A DNA stretch of 64,000 nt from an uncultured Thermoanaerobaculia bacterium (GTDB lineage: Bacteria > Acidobacteriota > Thermoanaerobaculia > Multivoradales > Multivoraceae): NCBI GenBank assembly GCA_951812325.1, contig OX638294.1, forward strand, positions 2,334,859 through 2,398,858, read 5' to 3'. Below the pieces are notes generated by a model. It was given only the letters and a program-made list of their open reading frames with translations, did no database searches and was not told the origin of the DNA. Position 1 is the stretch's first letter, and each line of letters opens with the position of its first letter. Shown here piece after piece: positions 26,257-33,810 of this stretch. The position numbers and the translations under genes were made by a program.

Positions 26257-28131
26257 CTAGCGGGTCTCGCCCAGCGCCGCGTCGACCCGGGCGCTCTTCT
26301 CCGCGTCGAACCACCAGAGCTGCGGGAAGCCGGTCCAGTTCAGGTGTTCGCGCCCCAGGGGCGGATGGCCGAAGCGGTCCCAGTAGAGGAGGTGGCGACC
26401 CTTCGGGGCGCCCTCGGGGATCACGTAGAAGCTCCACAGGAGCACCCGGTCGAGCGCCCGGCCGGCCATGTTCATCTCTTCCTCCGTCTCGGCCGCGATC
26501 ACCTCCTCCACCAGGGCGTCCACGGCTGGACTGTCGATCCCCGCGTAGTTGAGCAGGTTCGGCAGCTCGGCGCCGTCCGATCGCATCAGGTTGCGCAGGA
26601 GGGTCGGTTGCGGGATGCGATGCGTGTAGATCTTCTGCATCGTCATCTCGAACTCGTAACGCCGCGCCCGATTCGTGTGGATGTTCGCCTCGACACGGCG
26701 GACCGTCGCCTGGATGCCGAGCCGCTGCAGGTTCTCCACGTACGGCACGAGCATGCGCTCGTGCTCCCTCAACTGGACCATGATCTCGAACCCGAGCGGC
26801 TCTCCCGTCGCCTCGTTGACGCGCCGGAAGTCGCGCACGACCCAGCCGGCTTCGTCGAGCAGCTCCCCGGCACGCAGGAGCGCCTCCCGGTTGCGGCCGT
26901 AGCCGTCGGTTTCGGGCAGGGTGAACTCCTGCGTGAACACGCGCTCGGGGACCTGTTCCCGCAACGGCTCGAGCAGCGCGAGTTCCTCTGGCGACGGCAG
27001 ACCGCGCGCCGCCATCCCGGAGCCCAGGAAGAACGTCGTGTTGCGCCGCAGGGCGCCGTACTGGAGGGTGCGGTTGCCCCAGTCGAAGTTGTAGGCGAGG
27101 GTCAGCGCCTCGCGGACGCGAATGTCCTGGAACAGCGGCAGGCGCGTGTTGAAGACGACCGACCAGTGCATCCCGTAGGTCGTCCCCATCCGGTAGGTCT
27201 CCTTGTTGAAGAGCCCCAGGTCGACCTCAGGGAAGTCGTAGGCGGTGGCGAACTCACGCTCGTCCTGGTCGCGGTAGTAGTCCACCACGCGGGCCTTGAG
27301 CGCCTGGATGCCCGCCTTGATGTCGCGAAAGTAGAGGACGCCGAAGCGATCGAAATTGTGGTACCCGCGCCTGAAGTTCAGGTCCTTCGCCCAGTAGTCG
27401 GGGACCCGCTCGAAGACGATGCGCCGGCCGGTGTCGACCTCGCTGATGCGGTAGGCGCCGTTGCCAAGCGGCGGCTCGATGGTCGTCGCCGTGAAGTCCC
27501 GGTCCTGCCAGTAGTGCTTCGGCATCGGGAAGAAGAGGGCCGCCTCCATCACCGATCTGCGGTTTCTCCTGTCGGCGGCGAAGAGAAAGCGAAACGAGCG
27601 CTCGCCCAGGGCTTCGATGCCCTCCACATGGCGCCAGGTGGCCTTGAAGCCGACCGGACCGTCGGCCTTGAGAGTCTCGAAGGTCCACACGACATCGTCG
27701 ACCGTGACCGGGTTGCCGTCGTGCCATCGCGCTTCGGGCCGGAGGGTGAAGGTCACCCAACTGTAGTCCTCCGCGACCTCGATCGTCTCGCACAGCAGAC
27801 AGTAGAGGGTAGAGAGTTCGTCCTCGGACGGCAGCATCAGCCGATCGAGGGTCAGCGTCGAGCGCCGCCACCAGTTGAAGATCTCGGGGCGGCCCTTGTC
27901 CGAGTACGGGTGCAGGTTGTTGAACGTGCCCGGGATGAAGAGCCTCATCTCGCCGCCCTTGGGCGCGTCGGGATTGGCATAACCCAAGTGGGGGACGTCC
28001 GCGGCGTACTTCGGTTCGCCGAAGTAGGCGATCGCGTGGCCGGGCTGGGCTGCGACCGGGCCGGCTGTGCTCAGGCCGAAGAGCGCGCCGAGGACAGCGG
28101 CCGCGAGCGGATGCGGAGCAGCGACGTTCAC
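26257..28131 (-). CDS. yejA: Periplasmic peptide-binding protein (YejA-like)
   Basis: A 624-residue extracellular solute-binding protein family 5 member of the YejA type. The GTG at 28131 yields a signal peptide (AAPHPLAAAVLGALFGLSTAGPVAA); longer in-frame starts would translate the upstream repeat. YejA features include HAIAYFGEPKYAADVPHLGYANPDAPKGGEMRLF, then TFNNLHPY, RPEARWHDGNPVTVDDVVWTFE, and LTLAYNFDWGNRTLQYGALRRNTTFFLGSGMAA. It delivers peptides to YejBEF. Its natural neighbours lie 8.5 kb away, separated by the antitoxin/Zorya cassette, on the same strand and in the order A, (gap), B, E, F. Confidence 0.92.
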   Translation of the reverse strand: MNVAAPHPLAAAVLGALFGLSTAGPVAAQPGHAIAYFGEPKYAADVPHLGYANPDAPKGGEMRLFIPGTFNNLHPYSDKGRPEIFNWWRRSTLTLDRLMLPSEDELSTLYCLLCETIEVAEDYSWVTFTLRPEARWHDGNPVTVDDVVWTFETLKADGPVGFKATWRHVEGIEALGERSFRFLFAADRRNRRSVMEAALFFPMPKHYWQDRDFTATTIEPPLGNGAYRISEVDTGRRIVFERVPDYWAKDLNFRRGYHNFDRFGVLYFRDIKAGIQALKARVVDYYRDQDEREFATAYDFPEVDLGLFNKETYRMGTTYGMHWSVVFNTRLPLFQDIRVREALTLAYNFDWGNRTLQYGALRRNTTFFLGSGMAARGLPSPEELALLEPLREQVPERVFTQEFTLPETDGYGRNREALLRAGELLDEAGWVVRDFRRVNEATGEPLGFEIMVQLREHERMLVPYVENLQRLGIQATVRRVEANIHTNRARRYEFEMTMQKIYTHRIPQPTLLRNLMRSDGAELPNLLNYAGIDSPAVDALVEEVIAAETEEEMNMAGRALDRVLLWSFYVIPEGAPKGRHLLYWDRFGHPPLGREHLNWTGFPQLWWFDAEKSARVDAALGETR

Positions 28132-28154
28132 GGCCCGCCACGATAGCGAAGCGA

Positions 28155-28262
28155 CCGGGAGGCCGGCGGGAACCCGGGTGGCGCGAAGCCGCGCCACCCG
28201 TGAACCAGTCCCTGCGCCCGTCATCGGGCGCAGGGAGGGCACGCCGGCGCACCCAGTGGGCA
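28155..28262 (-). repeat. Full copy of the dispersed element with compensated stem change
   Basis: A full-length copy between yejA and the next TonB receptor. Hairpin 1 arms are CCCTGCGCCC (28210-28219) and GGGCGCAGGG (28226-28235). Compared with other copies the third pair changed from G-C to C-G on both arms, keeping the stem perfect. Hairpin 2 (GGGTGGCGCG...CGCGCCACCC) is at about 28174-28200. Confidence 0.85.
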
Positions 28263-28302
28263 GGCCGGTGCACCCCGTTGCCTGCTCTTCAGAGACCGCC
28301 CG

Positions 28303-31257
28303 CTACTTCCCGCCGGCGGACGGGCCCATGCCTCCGCCGAGGCCGTAGAGGGTCTTGCCGCCGCCGAGCCGGAAGCTCGCCATGACCCCGACCTCTCGCT
28401 CGTCGGTGAGCGAGCCGCGGATCACGCCGGTGCCCCAGCCGTAGCCTTCGTTCGGCCGCCACTGCTGCACCGCGATCTGGTCGAGCACGTTCTTGGCGAA
28501 CACGTGGACCTGCAGGCCCTCGCGCGGCGTGAACCAGATCGCCCGCAGGTCGAGCCGCGTGTACTCGGGGATCTTGTACTTCGGCAGGTTGCTGATGTCC
28601 GTGTTCTTGTCCGTCGTGTGGCCGAGCGTGCCCAGGAAACGGAGGTTGCCCAGGTCGTAGATCGCGGTCAACGAGAACTTGTGCTTCGGCTGCAGCGGCA
28701 TCTGGTTGCCGCCGAAGTCGGTCAGGCTGGCGATCTCCTGCGTGAAGGTGTTGCCTTCCCGGTCCTGGAACTCGACCGTCTCGGTCGGCGCCGCCGGGTC
28801 GCAGCAGTACGCGGTGGCGAAGTCACCGATCGCCGAGTCGAGGTAGTTGTACCAGCCGCGGATCGTGAAGCGGTCGGTGGCCCGGTAGGCCGCGGTGAGT
28901 TCCAGGCCCGAGATCCAACCGCCGTCGATCGTGTTCATCTCGCCTTCGAAGATGCTCTCGCCGGGGATCCGGCGCTCGACCGGCAGCAGACGCCTGGAGT
29001 TGATCCAGTATCCCTGGTAGTCGTTGTAGAACACCGCGGTCTCCAACTGCAGGCGGTTGTCCGCCAGCAGGCCCTTCCAGCCGCCCTCGTAGTTGACGAG
29101 TTCCTCCGAGTCGAAGGTCACGTCGACCTGGTTGCCGAAGCCCACGAAGCCGCCGGGGCGGCCGCCCTTGGAGACGCGGCCGTACCACATGCTGGCGGGG
29201 TTGGCCGAGTACTGGAAGCCCGCGTTCCAGGTGGTCTGGTTCCACTCCGCGTCGTTCTTGCCCTCGTAGCCCGGCACGGCGGCGTTGCGGAAGATCCAGA
29301 GGTCGACCGCAAAACCGAAGTCGAGGCCGATCCGGACGTCGTTCTGCACGTGTGTCTTGATGTCCTGGTCGTGGCGGATGCCGCCGAACAGCGTCCACCT
29401 GTCGCCGACCTGGAACTCGACGTTCCCGTAGTAGGCCCGCGTCTCGAACCGCGAGTGGCCGTAGAAGTCGAGCCAATGGCCGTTCATGTTGCCGTCGGAG
29501 AACGCGCCGATGGCGCCCGCGTTCGACCAGTCGAGAAGTTCGCCCGGGCACGCCCAGACGCCGCCCTGACCCGACTGGGCCGAGGTCGTGCCGAAGTCGC
29601 TCAGCAGAGCCAGCCCGTAGAAGGGAAGCTCCGCCTGACAGGCCGCCAGGCTGTTCGTGTTGAACGCGGGGTTGGAAAAGTCGAAGAACCGCGCGTCGTA
29701 GGGCTCGTCGCCGTCCCGCTGGTAAGCGCCCAGGACGAACTGGAAGTCGCCGGAGAAGCTCGAGGCCATTCTCACCTCGTGGGAGGTCTGCTCCGAGTAG
29801 CGGAAGTAGTTCGTCATCGTTTCGGAGAACGGCTGGCCGTTCGCGTCGAGGAACGGATTGTCGGGACCGCCGGTTCGCGAGGTGCCGTCCGTGTCGGTCT
29901 GGGCGTTCTCCGTGGACTCTCGGTAGCCGCTCTTCCAGGAGAGTGAGAGCCCGCGGCTGGGTCGAATGTTCAGGTCGGCCACGGCCATCTGGAGCTCGGA
30001 GTCCTCGTTGCCGGGCGTGTTGTAGTCGACCACGTTGCGCAGGTCGTCGCCGTCACAGATGAGCTTGTTCGGGTCGCTCAGATCGCAGTCCCTGACAGAC
30101 GGCGACTGGTTCGCCGCGCCGAGGAACGGATTGGGCTGCAGGCAGGTCGGATTGCCCTCCGGGTCGGTACCGGTCAGCAGGCATTCCGTGGTCACGTCGC
30201 GTCCGGTCAGTTCGACCGACGTGCGGGGAGCGCCGCTGTCCTCCCGCCCCGCGTAGCGGACGTTGAAGTCGACCGTCTCGCCGAGATAACGGAGTTGCGG
30301 CGCCCAGTGGGTGTTGTCCGGTTCGTCGTAGTCGCCGCCGGGGCCGATGTTGGGCTGCGCGCCCTCGCCCTGCCAGCTACCGGCCGTCAACCGCCAGCTC
30401 ACCTTGCTGTCGCCGAGCGGGCCGCCGATGGCGAGGTCGCCGCGCTGCGAAGTCTGGTCGGTGTACTCGGCCAGCGCGTTGACGTCGAACTGCGCGGTCG
30501 GCTTGATCGTGTTGAAGCTGATCGCCCCCGCGATAGCCGCGCGGCCGCCGGTGGTTCCCTGCGGACCTCGCGCCACGTTCATGCTCTCGACGTCGAAGAG
30601 GTTGCCGGGCTCGAGCCCGTAGAGCTCGTCGGTGTAGACGCCGTCGACGTAGGTGGCGACCGCGGTGGACTGGAAGAACTCCTGGTTGCGCTGCGAGCCG
30701 ATGCCGCGCAGGTAGAGGTGGTTGCCATGGCCTGAATCGGGTGACTGGTGGCCGATCTGCAGGCCCGGCGTGAGCGCTTCGAGGTCGTTGTTGTTGTTCA
30801 TGCCGAGCTCGACGACCATGCCCTCGTTGAAGCCGGTGACCGTCATCGGCCGCCTCAGCACGTTCTCCTCGCCCAGTTCGCCCTGGACGACGATCTGCTC
30901 GACGACGGAGAGACCGAGCGCGAATTCGACGGAGGCCATTCCTCCCGAAACCTCGACCTCTTCGCTGGAGGACCGGAAGCCCTGCAGGGAGGCGGTCGCC
31001 GTGTAGGCGCCGTCCGCCACGCCGTCGATGCGGAAGCCGCCGGCGGCGTCGGTCTGGGTGCTCTTGCCGATGTCGTCACCGTCGGCGTTCTGCAGGCTGA
31101 CCGTGACGCCGGGCAGGGCGCCGCCCTCGCGATCGAAGACGGTGCCCGAGACGCTCCCTTCCTGGGCCGCGGCCGGGAGGGCGAGCAGGGCCGGTGCGAG
31201 AAGCGCCGGCAGGATGGACTTCCGAATTCTCAGGCCGTCGCGATGCTGGTGGTCCAT
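28303..31257 (-). CDS. TonB-dependent receptor with carboxypeptidase-regulatory-like N-domain
   Basis: A 984-residue outer-membrane receptor. The ATG at 31257 follows AGGAGGACAAGC and gives a signal peptide (ILPALLAPALLALPAAAQ). Residues about 35-120 form a CarboxypepD_reg-like Ig domain (VSGTVFDREGGALPGVTVSLQNADGD... GGFRIDGVADGAYTATASLQGF). The plug follows (IVVQGELGEENVLRRPMTVTGF... YLRGIGSQRNQEFFQ... ARGPQGTTGGRAAIAGAISF), then a long barrel. This layout is common for nutrient receptors in Acidobacteriota and Bacteroidota; the substrate cannot be told. The C-terminus has an unusual Gly-rich extension (GLGGGMGPSAGGK) after the last strand. Confidence 0.88.
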   Translation of the reverse strand: MDHQHRDGLRIRKSILPALLAPALLALPAAAQEGSVSGTVFDREGGALPGVTVSLQNADGDDIGKSTQTDAAGGFRIDGVADGAYTATASLQGFRSSSEEVEVSGGMASVEFALGLSVVEQIVVQGELGEENVLRRPMTVTGFNEGMVVELGMNNNNDLEALTPGLQIGHQSPDSGHGNHLYLRGIGSQRNQEFFQSTAVATYVDGVYTDELYGLEPGNLFDVESMNVARGPQGTTGGRAAIAGAISFNTIKPTAQFDVNALAEYTDQTSQRGDLAIGGPLGDSKVSWRLTAGSWQGEGAQPNIGPGGDYDEPDNTHWAPQLRYLGETVDFNVRYAGREDSGAPRTSVELTGRDVTTECLLTGTDPEGNPTCLQPNPFLGAANQSPSVRDCDLSDPNKLICDGDDLRNVVDYNTPGNEDSELQMAVADLNIRPSRGLSLSWKSGYRESTENAQTDTDGTSRTGGPDNPFLDANGQPFSETMTNYFRYSEQTSHEVRMASSFSGDFQFVLGAYQRDGDEPYDARFFDFSNPAFNTNSLAACQAELPFYGLALLSDFGTTSAQSGQGGVWACPGELLDWSNAGAIGAFSDGNMNGHWLDFYGHSRFETRAYYGNVEFQVGDRWTLFGGIRHDQDIKTHVQNDVRIGLDFGFAVDLWIFRNAAVPGYEGKNDAEWNQTTWNAGFQYSANPASMWYGRVSKGGRPGGFVGFGNQVDVTFDSEELVNYEGGWKGLLADNRLQLETAVFYNDYQGYWINSRRLLPVERRIPGESIFEGEMNTIDGGWISGLELTAAYRATDRFTIRGWYNYLDSAIGDFATAYCCDPAAPTETVEFQDREGNTFTQEIASLTDFGGNQMPLQPKHKFSLTAIYDLGNLRFLGTLGHTTDKNTDISNLPKYKIPEYTRLDLRAIWFTPREGLQVHVFAKNVLDQIAVQQWRPNEGYGWGTGVIRGSLTDEREVGVMASFRLGGGKTLYGLGGGMGPSAGGK

Positions 31258-31423
31258 GCTTGTCCTCCTGGCCATCCTCATGGCCTCCGGGTGTCTGGGA
31301 ATCGCGGCTTCTCGGTCGTACGGGTTCTCGGGTTCTCGGCTCCGGCATTGAGCCACGGCAGCCGATTGCACAGCTCGTCGCGTGCCAGGCGGCCATGGTC
31401 TCTTCTTGAAGGCTGCGCGGAAC

Positions 31424-31451
31424 ATGATACAGCGTTTCACGTTCGCCGCAA
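31424..31451 (-). promoter_or_regulatory. Candidate promoter of the TonB receptor gene
   Basis: On the minus strand TTGCGG (31451-31446) and TATCAT (31429-31424) are 16 bp apart, about 165 bp before the start codon. The -10 element is good and the -35 moderate. It lies in the 375-bp divergent gap 31258-31632, which holds no gene but has a GCC/GCG-rich simple stretch at about 31450-31500. Confidence 0.45.
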
Positions 31452-31578
31452 GTTCCGGAGCCGCGGCCGCTGCGGCGGCAGCTGCGGCGGCCGTCGCCGG
31501 GGCTGTCGCAACGCGTTCTTCTGCCGATCCGGCGCGGCGGTGCGGACGGCATCATCTTCGCGTGGACAGCCGTTCAAG

Positions 31579-31607
31579 TTGAGACACTGTTACAAGTTCG
31601 CTACACT
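31579..31607 (+). promoter_or_regulatory. Promoter of the cytochrome gene, overlapping a candidate operator
   Basis: TTGAGA (31579-31584) and TACACT (31602-31607) are 17 bp apart and 26 bp before the start codon, a good housekeeping-type promoter. The -35 element and spacer carry a palindromic ACACTGT core also found, in closely similar sequence, at 42356-42376 upstream of the tetR gene. Confidence 0.65.
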
Positions 31608-31632
31608 TGATTGCCTGGACGAGGAGGATGAA

Positions 31633-32685
31633 ATGAGCCTTCGAGCGATCTCACGATGGGCGGCCGCTGCGCTGCTGGCGTTTCTGGCGCAGCCCGGAGC
31701 ACGGGCAGAAGACGCCTGCATACCCGGCGGCAAGGCAACGACCATGCCGGAGACGGCAACCGAGTACGCCGCGATGTGCCTGCCGCACGTCGGCGTGCCG
31801 CCGACGATCGATTGCGGCGCCGGCGTGCGCATCCCGATTCACGTCGACGGCGTGGAGGTCTTCGAGAGTGTGGGCCCCCGCGAGTGCGACACGCCCGACT
31901 TCAAGGGCAACTGCAACGTCGGCTCGCGGATCGGCAGGGTAGAGGGCAAGGCGGCCGACGGCAGTCCGCTGGAAGACGTTGTCTGGGCGTACCTCTGCCG
32001 CTCGGCCGGCAAGGAGCTCTTCAAGCGGGGCATCGCGTCGGTCCAGATGATCGGCCACAACAAGACGACCGGGGCGACCTGCTTCTTCGAATCGCCGGAC
32101 GGGGTTGGCGACCTCCGACAGGCCGAGTACCTCCACTTCGACGACCAGGGTCTCCTGGCCGGCAAGCTTCCCGGGCCCGATTCCGAGGACTTCGACGACG
32201 CCTTCATCCCGCCGCCTCCGGGTGTCCAGTGCGTTCAGTGCCACCAGAACAACGCCTTCCTGCACGACCCGTGGATCGACGGCGCAAAGCTGCCGTCCGA
32301 CCCGAGCGAGCCCGTCCTGCCGGGGTGGGTCGACCCTGAGGCGCCCTACTGGGTCGTCGGCGGAACGCACTGGGACATGAGGACGCCGCACATCGAGGGC
32401 AACGCCTGCCTCGACTGCCACCGCGCGCCGACCCGAACCGCCCGGCTGCTCGAAGCCGGCAAGGTGCACGTGAATGAGTTCATGCCGCCGCGCAGACCCG
32501 GCAGCCTGAAGGCGGAGTACGCGGCGCTCCTCGCCTGCCACGACGCCGGCCCGGCGAACACGCCGGGCTGCGACTGGCTGATTCCACCCGGCGGGGGTTG
32601 CCCGGGGGGTGTCGTCGAAGGATCAGACCAGGGCGGCGAGGGCGGTCGCATACCGACCGGGCGGCTGCCGGGAGACTCGAACTGA
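31633..32685 (+). CDS. Secreted diheme c-type cytochrome-like protein
   Basis: A 350-residue protein. The ATG at 31633 is preceded by GAGGAGG and gives a signal peptide (AISRWAAAALLAFLAQPGARAE). Two CxxCH heme-binding motifs are visible: CVQCH (about residue 203) and CLDCH (about residue 261). Several paired cysteines elsewhere (CIPGG, CLPHVG, CGAG, CDTPDFKGNC) suggest disulfides in the export-dependent N-terminal domain. The tail is Gly-rich and low in complexity. It is probably a periplasmic electron carrier or heme-containing binding protein. I do not recognise a named family. It is transcribed divergently from the TonB receptor. Confidence 0.75.
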   Translation: MSLRAISRWAAAALLAFLAQPGARAEDACIPGGKATTMPETATEYAAMCLPHVGVPPTIDCGAGVRIPIHVDGVEVFESVGPRECDTPDFKGNCNVGSRIGRVEGKAADGSPLEDVVWAYLCRSAGKELFKRGIASVQMIGHNKTTGATCFFESPDGVGDLRQAEYLHFDDQGLLAGKLPGPDSEDFDDAFIPPPPGVQCVQCHQNNAFLHDPWIDGAKLPSDPSEPVLPGWVDPEAPYWVVGGTHWDMRTPHIEGNACLDCHRAPTRTARLLEAGKVHVNEFMPPRRPGSLKAEYAALLACHDAGPANTPGCDWLIPPGGGCPGGVVEGSDQGGEGGRIPTGRLPGDSN

Positions 32686-32713
32686 ACGGGTTTCCGCAAG
32701 TGAATCGCGCTCG

Positions 32714-32910
32714 CCGGTACGCGGCGGCGCCCGGATGCCGTCCAGAACCCGGGTGGCGCGGCCCCGCGACACCCGTGAACCAGTCCGTGCGCCCGTCAGC
32801 GGGTGCACGGATGAAACCCGGGTGGCGCGACTCCGCGCCACCCGCGAAACAGTCCGTGCGTCCGTCATCGGACGTAACGATGACACGCCGGCCCACCCGG
32901 TAGCGCGGCG
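32714..32910 (-). repeat. Two head-to-tail copies of the dispersed element with flanking direct repeat
   Basis: A truncated copy (about 32742-32812, lacking the GGCAGGCCGGCGCACCCAGT end) is followed directly by a nearly full copy (32813-32901). Flanks CCGGTACGCGGCG (32714-32726) and CCGGTAGCGCGGCG (32897-32910) match with one added base, suggesting a target duplication. In the second copy a C-G stem pair is replaced by T-A on both arms (CCGTGCGTCC with GGACGTAACG). Confidence 0.8.
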
Positions 32911-32937
32911 AAGCTCCGCCTCAGGAGGATGACCAAT

Positions 32938-33714
32938 ATGTCAAAGCTCGATCTGACCGACCGGGTCGCCATCGTCACCGGCGGCGCCGGCGGCATCGGC
33001 GCCTGCATCGCGAAGTCCTACGCCGAAGCCGGCGCCAAGGTCGTCGTCGCGTCGCGCAAGAAGGAGAACCTGGACGGCGTCGTCGGCGAGATCGAGTCGG
33101 CCGGCGGAACGGCGCTGGCCGTCGGCTGCGACATCACTGTCCCCGAGCAGGTTGACGGCCTGATCGCGGCGACCGTGGAAGCCTTCGGGCGGCTCGACGT
33201 GATGGTGAACAACGCCGGCGGCGGCGCGACGCCGCGCATGCCCGAGGACACGCCCTACGAAGAGTGGCAGCGCATCGTCGACCTCAACCTCACCGGAACC
33301 TGGCTGTGCTGCATTGCCGCCGGCAAGCAGATGATCGAGCAGCAGAGCGGCAACATCATCAACATCTCGTCGGTGGCCGGCACCAAGGGTCACCCCGGCA
33401 TGCTCCACTACTCGGCCGCCAAGGCGGGCGTGATCAGCCTGAGCAACAACCTCGCCTTCCAGTGGGCGAAGCACAACATCCGCGTGAACTGCGTGGCGCC
33501 GGGCCTGATCGCGACGCCGGCCATGGTGAAGTGGGGCGTCATCCAGGGCGCCGAGAAGGAGGACGGAACTCACGTCCCGCGCCTCGAGCGGCCACCGGGG
33601 CCCGAGGATGTCGCCGACCTCTGCCTCTTCCTCGCTTCGTCGGCATCGGACCTGCTCACCGGCGAAGTGATCCCGATCCGGTCCTGGACGCGGCTGGACC
33701 GCTTCTGGAACTGA
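32938..33714 (+). CDS. Short-chain dehydrogenase/reductase
   Basis: A 258-residue classical SDR. The ATG at 32938 has GGAGG nine bases upstream. Motifs are the cofactor loop TGGAGGIG (residues about 14-21), NNAG (about 91), the catalytic Ser in INISSVAG and the YxxxK pair in YSAAKAG (about 157-161), and the PG motif VAPGLIATPAM. It oxidises or reduces an alcohol/carbonyl with NAD(P). The C-terminus is slightly unusual (PIRSWTRLDRFWN) compared with the common dGG ending. It precedes the phosphotransferase-like gene by 96 bp on the same strand; a shared pathway is possible but unproven. Confidence 0.9.
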   Translation: MSKLDLTDRVAIVTGGAGGIGACIAKSYAEAGAKVVVASRKKENLDGVVGEIESAGGTALAVGCDITVPEQVDGLIAATVEAFGRLDVMVNNAGGGATPRMPEDTPYEEWQRIVDLNLTGTWLCCIAAGKQMIEQQSGNIINISSVAGTKGHPGMLHYSAAKAGVISLSNNLAFQWAKHNIRVNCVAPGLIATPAMVKWGVIQGAEKEDGTHVPRLERPPGPEDVADLCLFLASSASDLLTGEVIPIRSWTRLDRFWN

Positions 33715-33770
33715 CGCCATGACGTTCCTCGTGCCGGAGTGCCAGCCGGAACCGGCGCTGCGCGCCGGAT

Positions 33771-33787
33771 GCGGGCAAGATGCCCGC
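33771..33787. repeat. Small hairpin repeat between SDR and PEP-synthase-like gene
   Basis: GCGGGCA and TGCCCGC are perfect 7-bp arms around an AGA loop, within the phrase CGCCGGATGCGGGCAAGATG. The phrase looks like a dispersed repeat fragment but I find only this copy in the window. Confidence 0.45.
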
Positions 33788-33810
33788 GTTCCCAGGTTCG
33801 GAGCTTGTCG

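Noticed and set aside
31450..31500. GCC/GCG-rich stretch as a functional repeat
   Set aside because: Simple-sequence composition only; imperfect and short.
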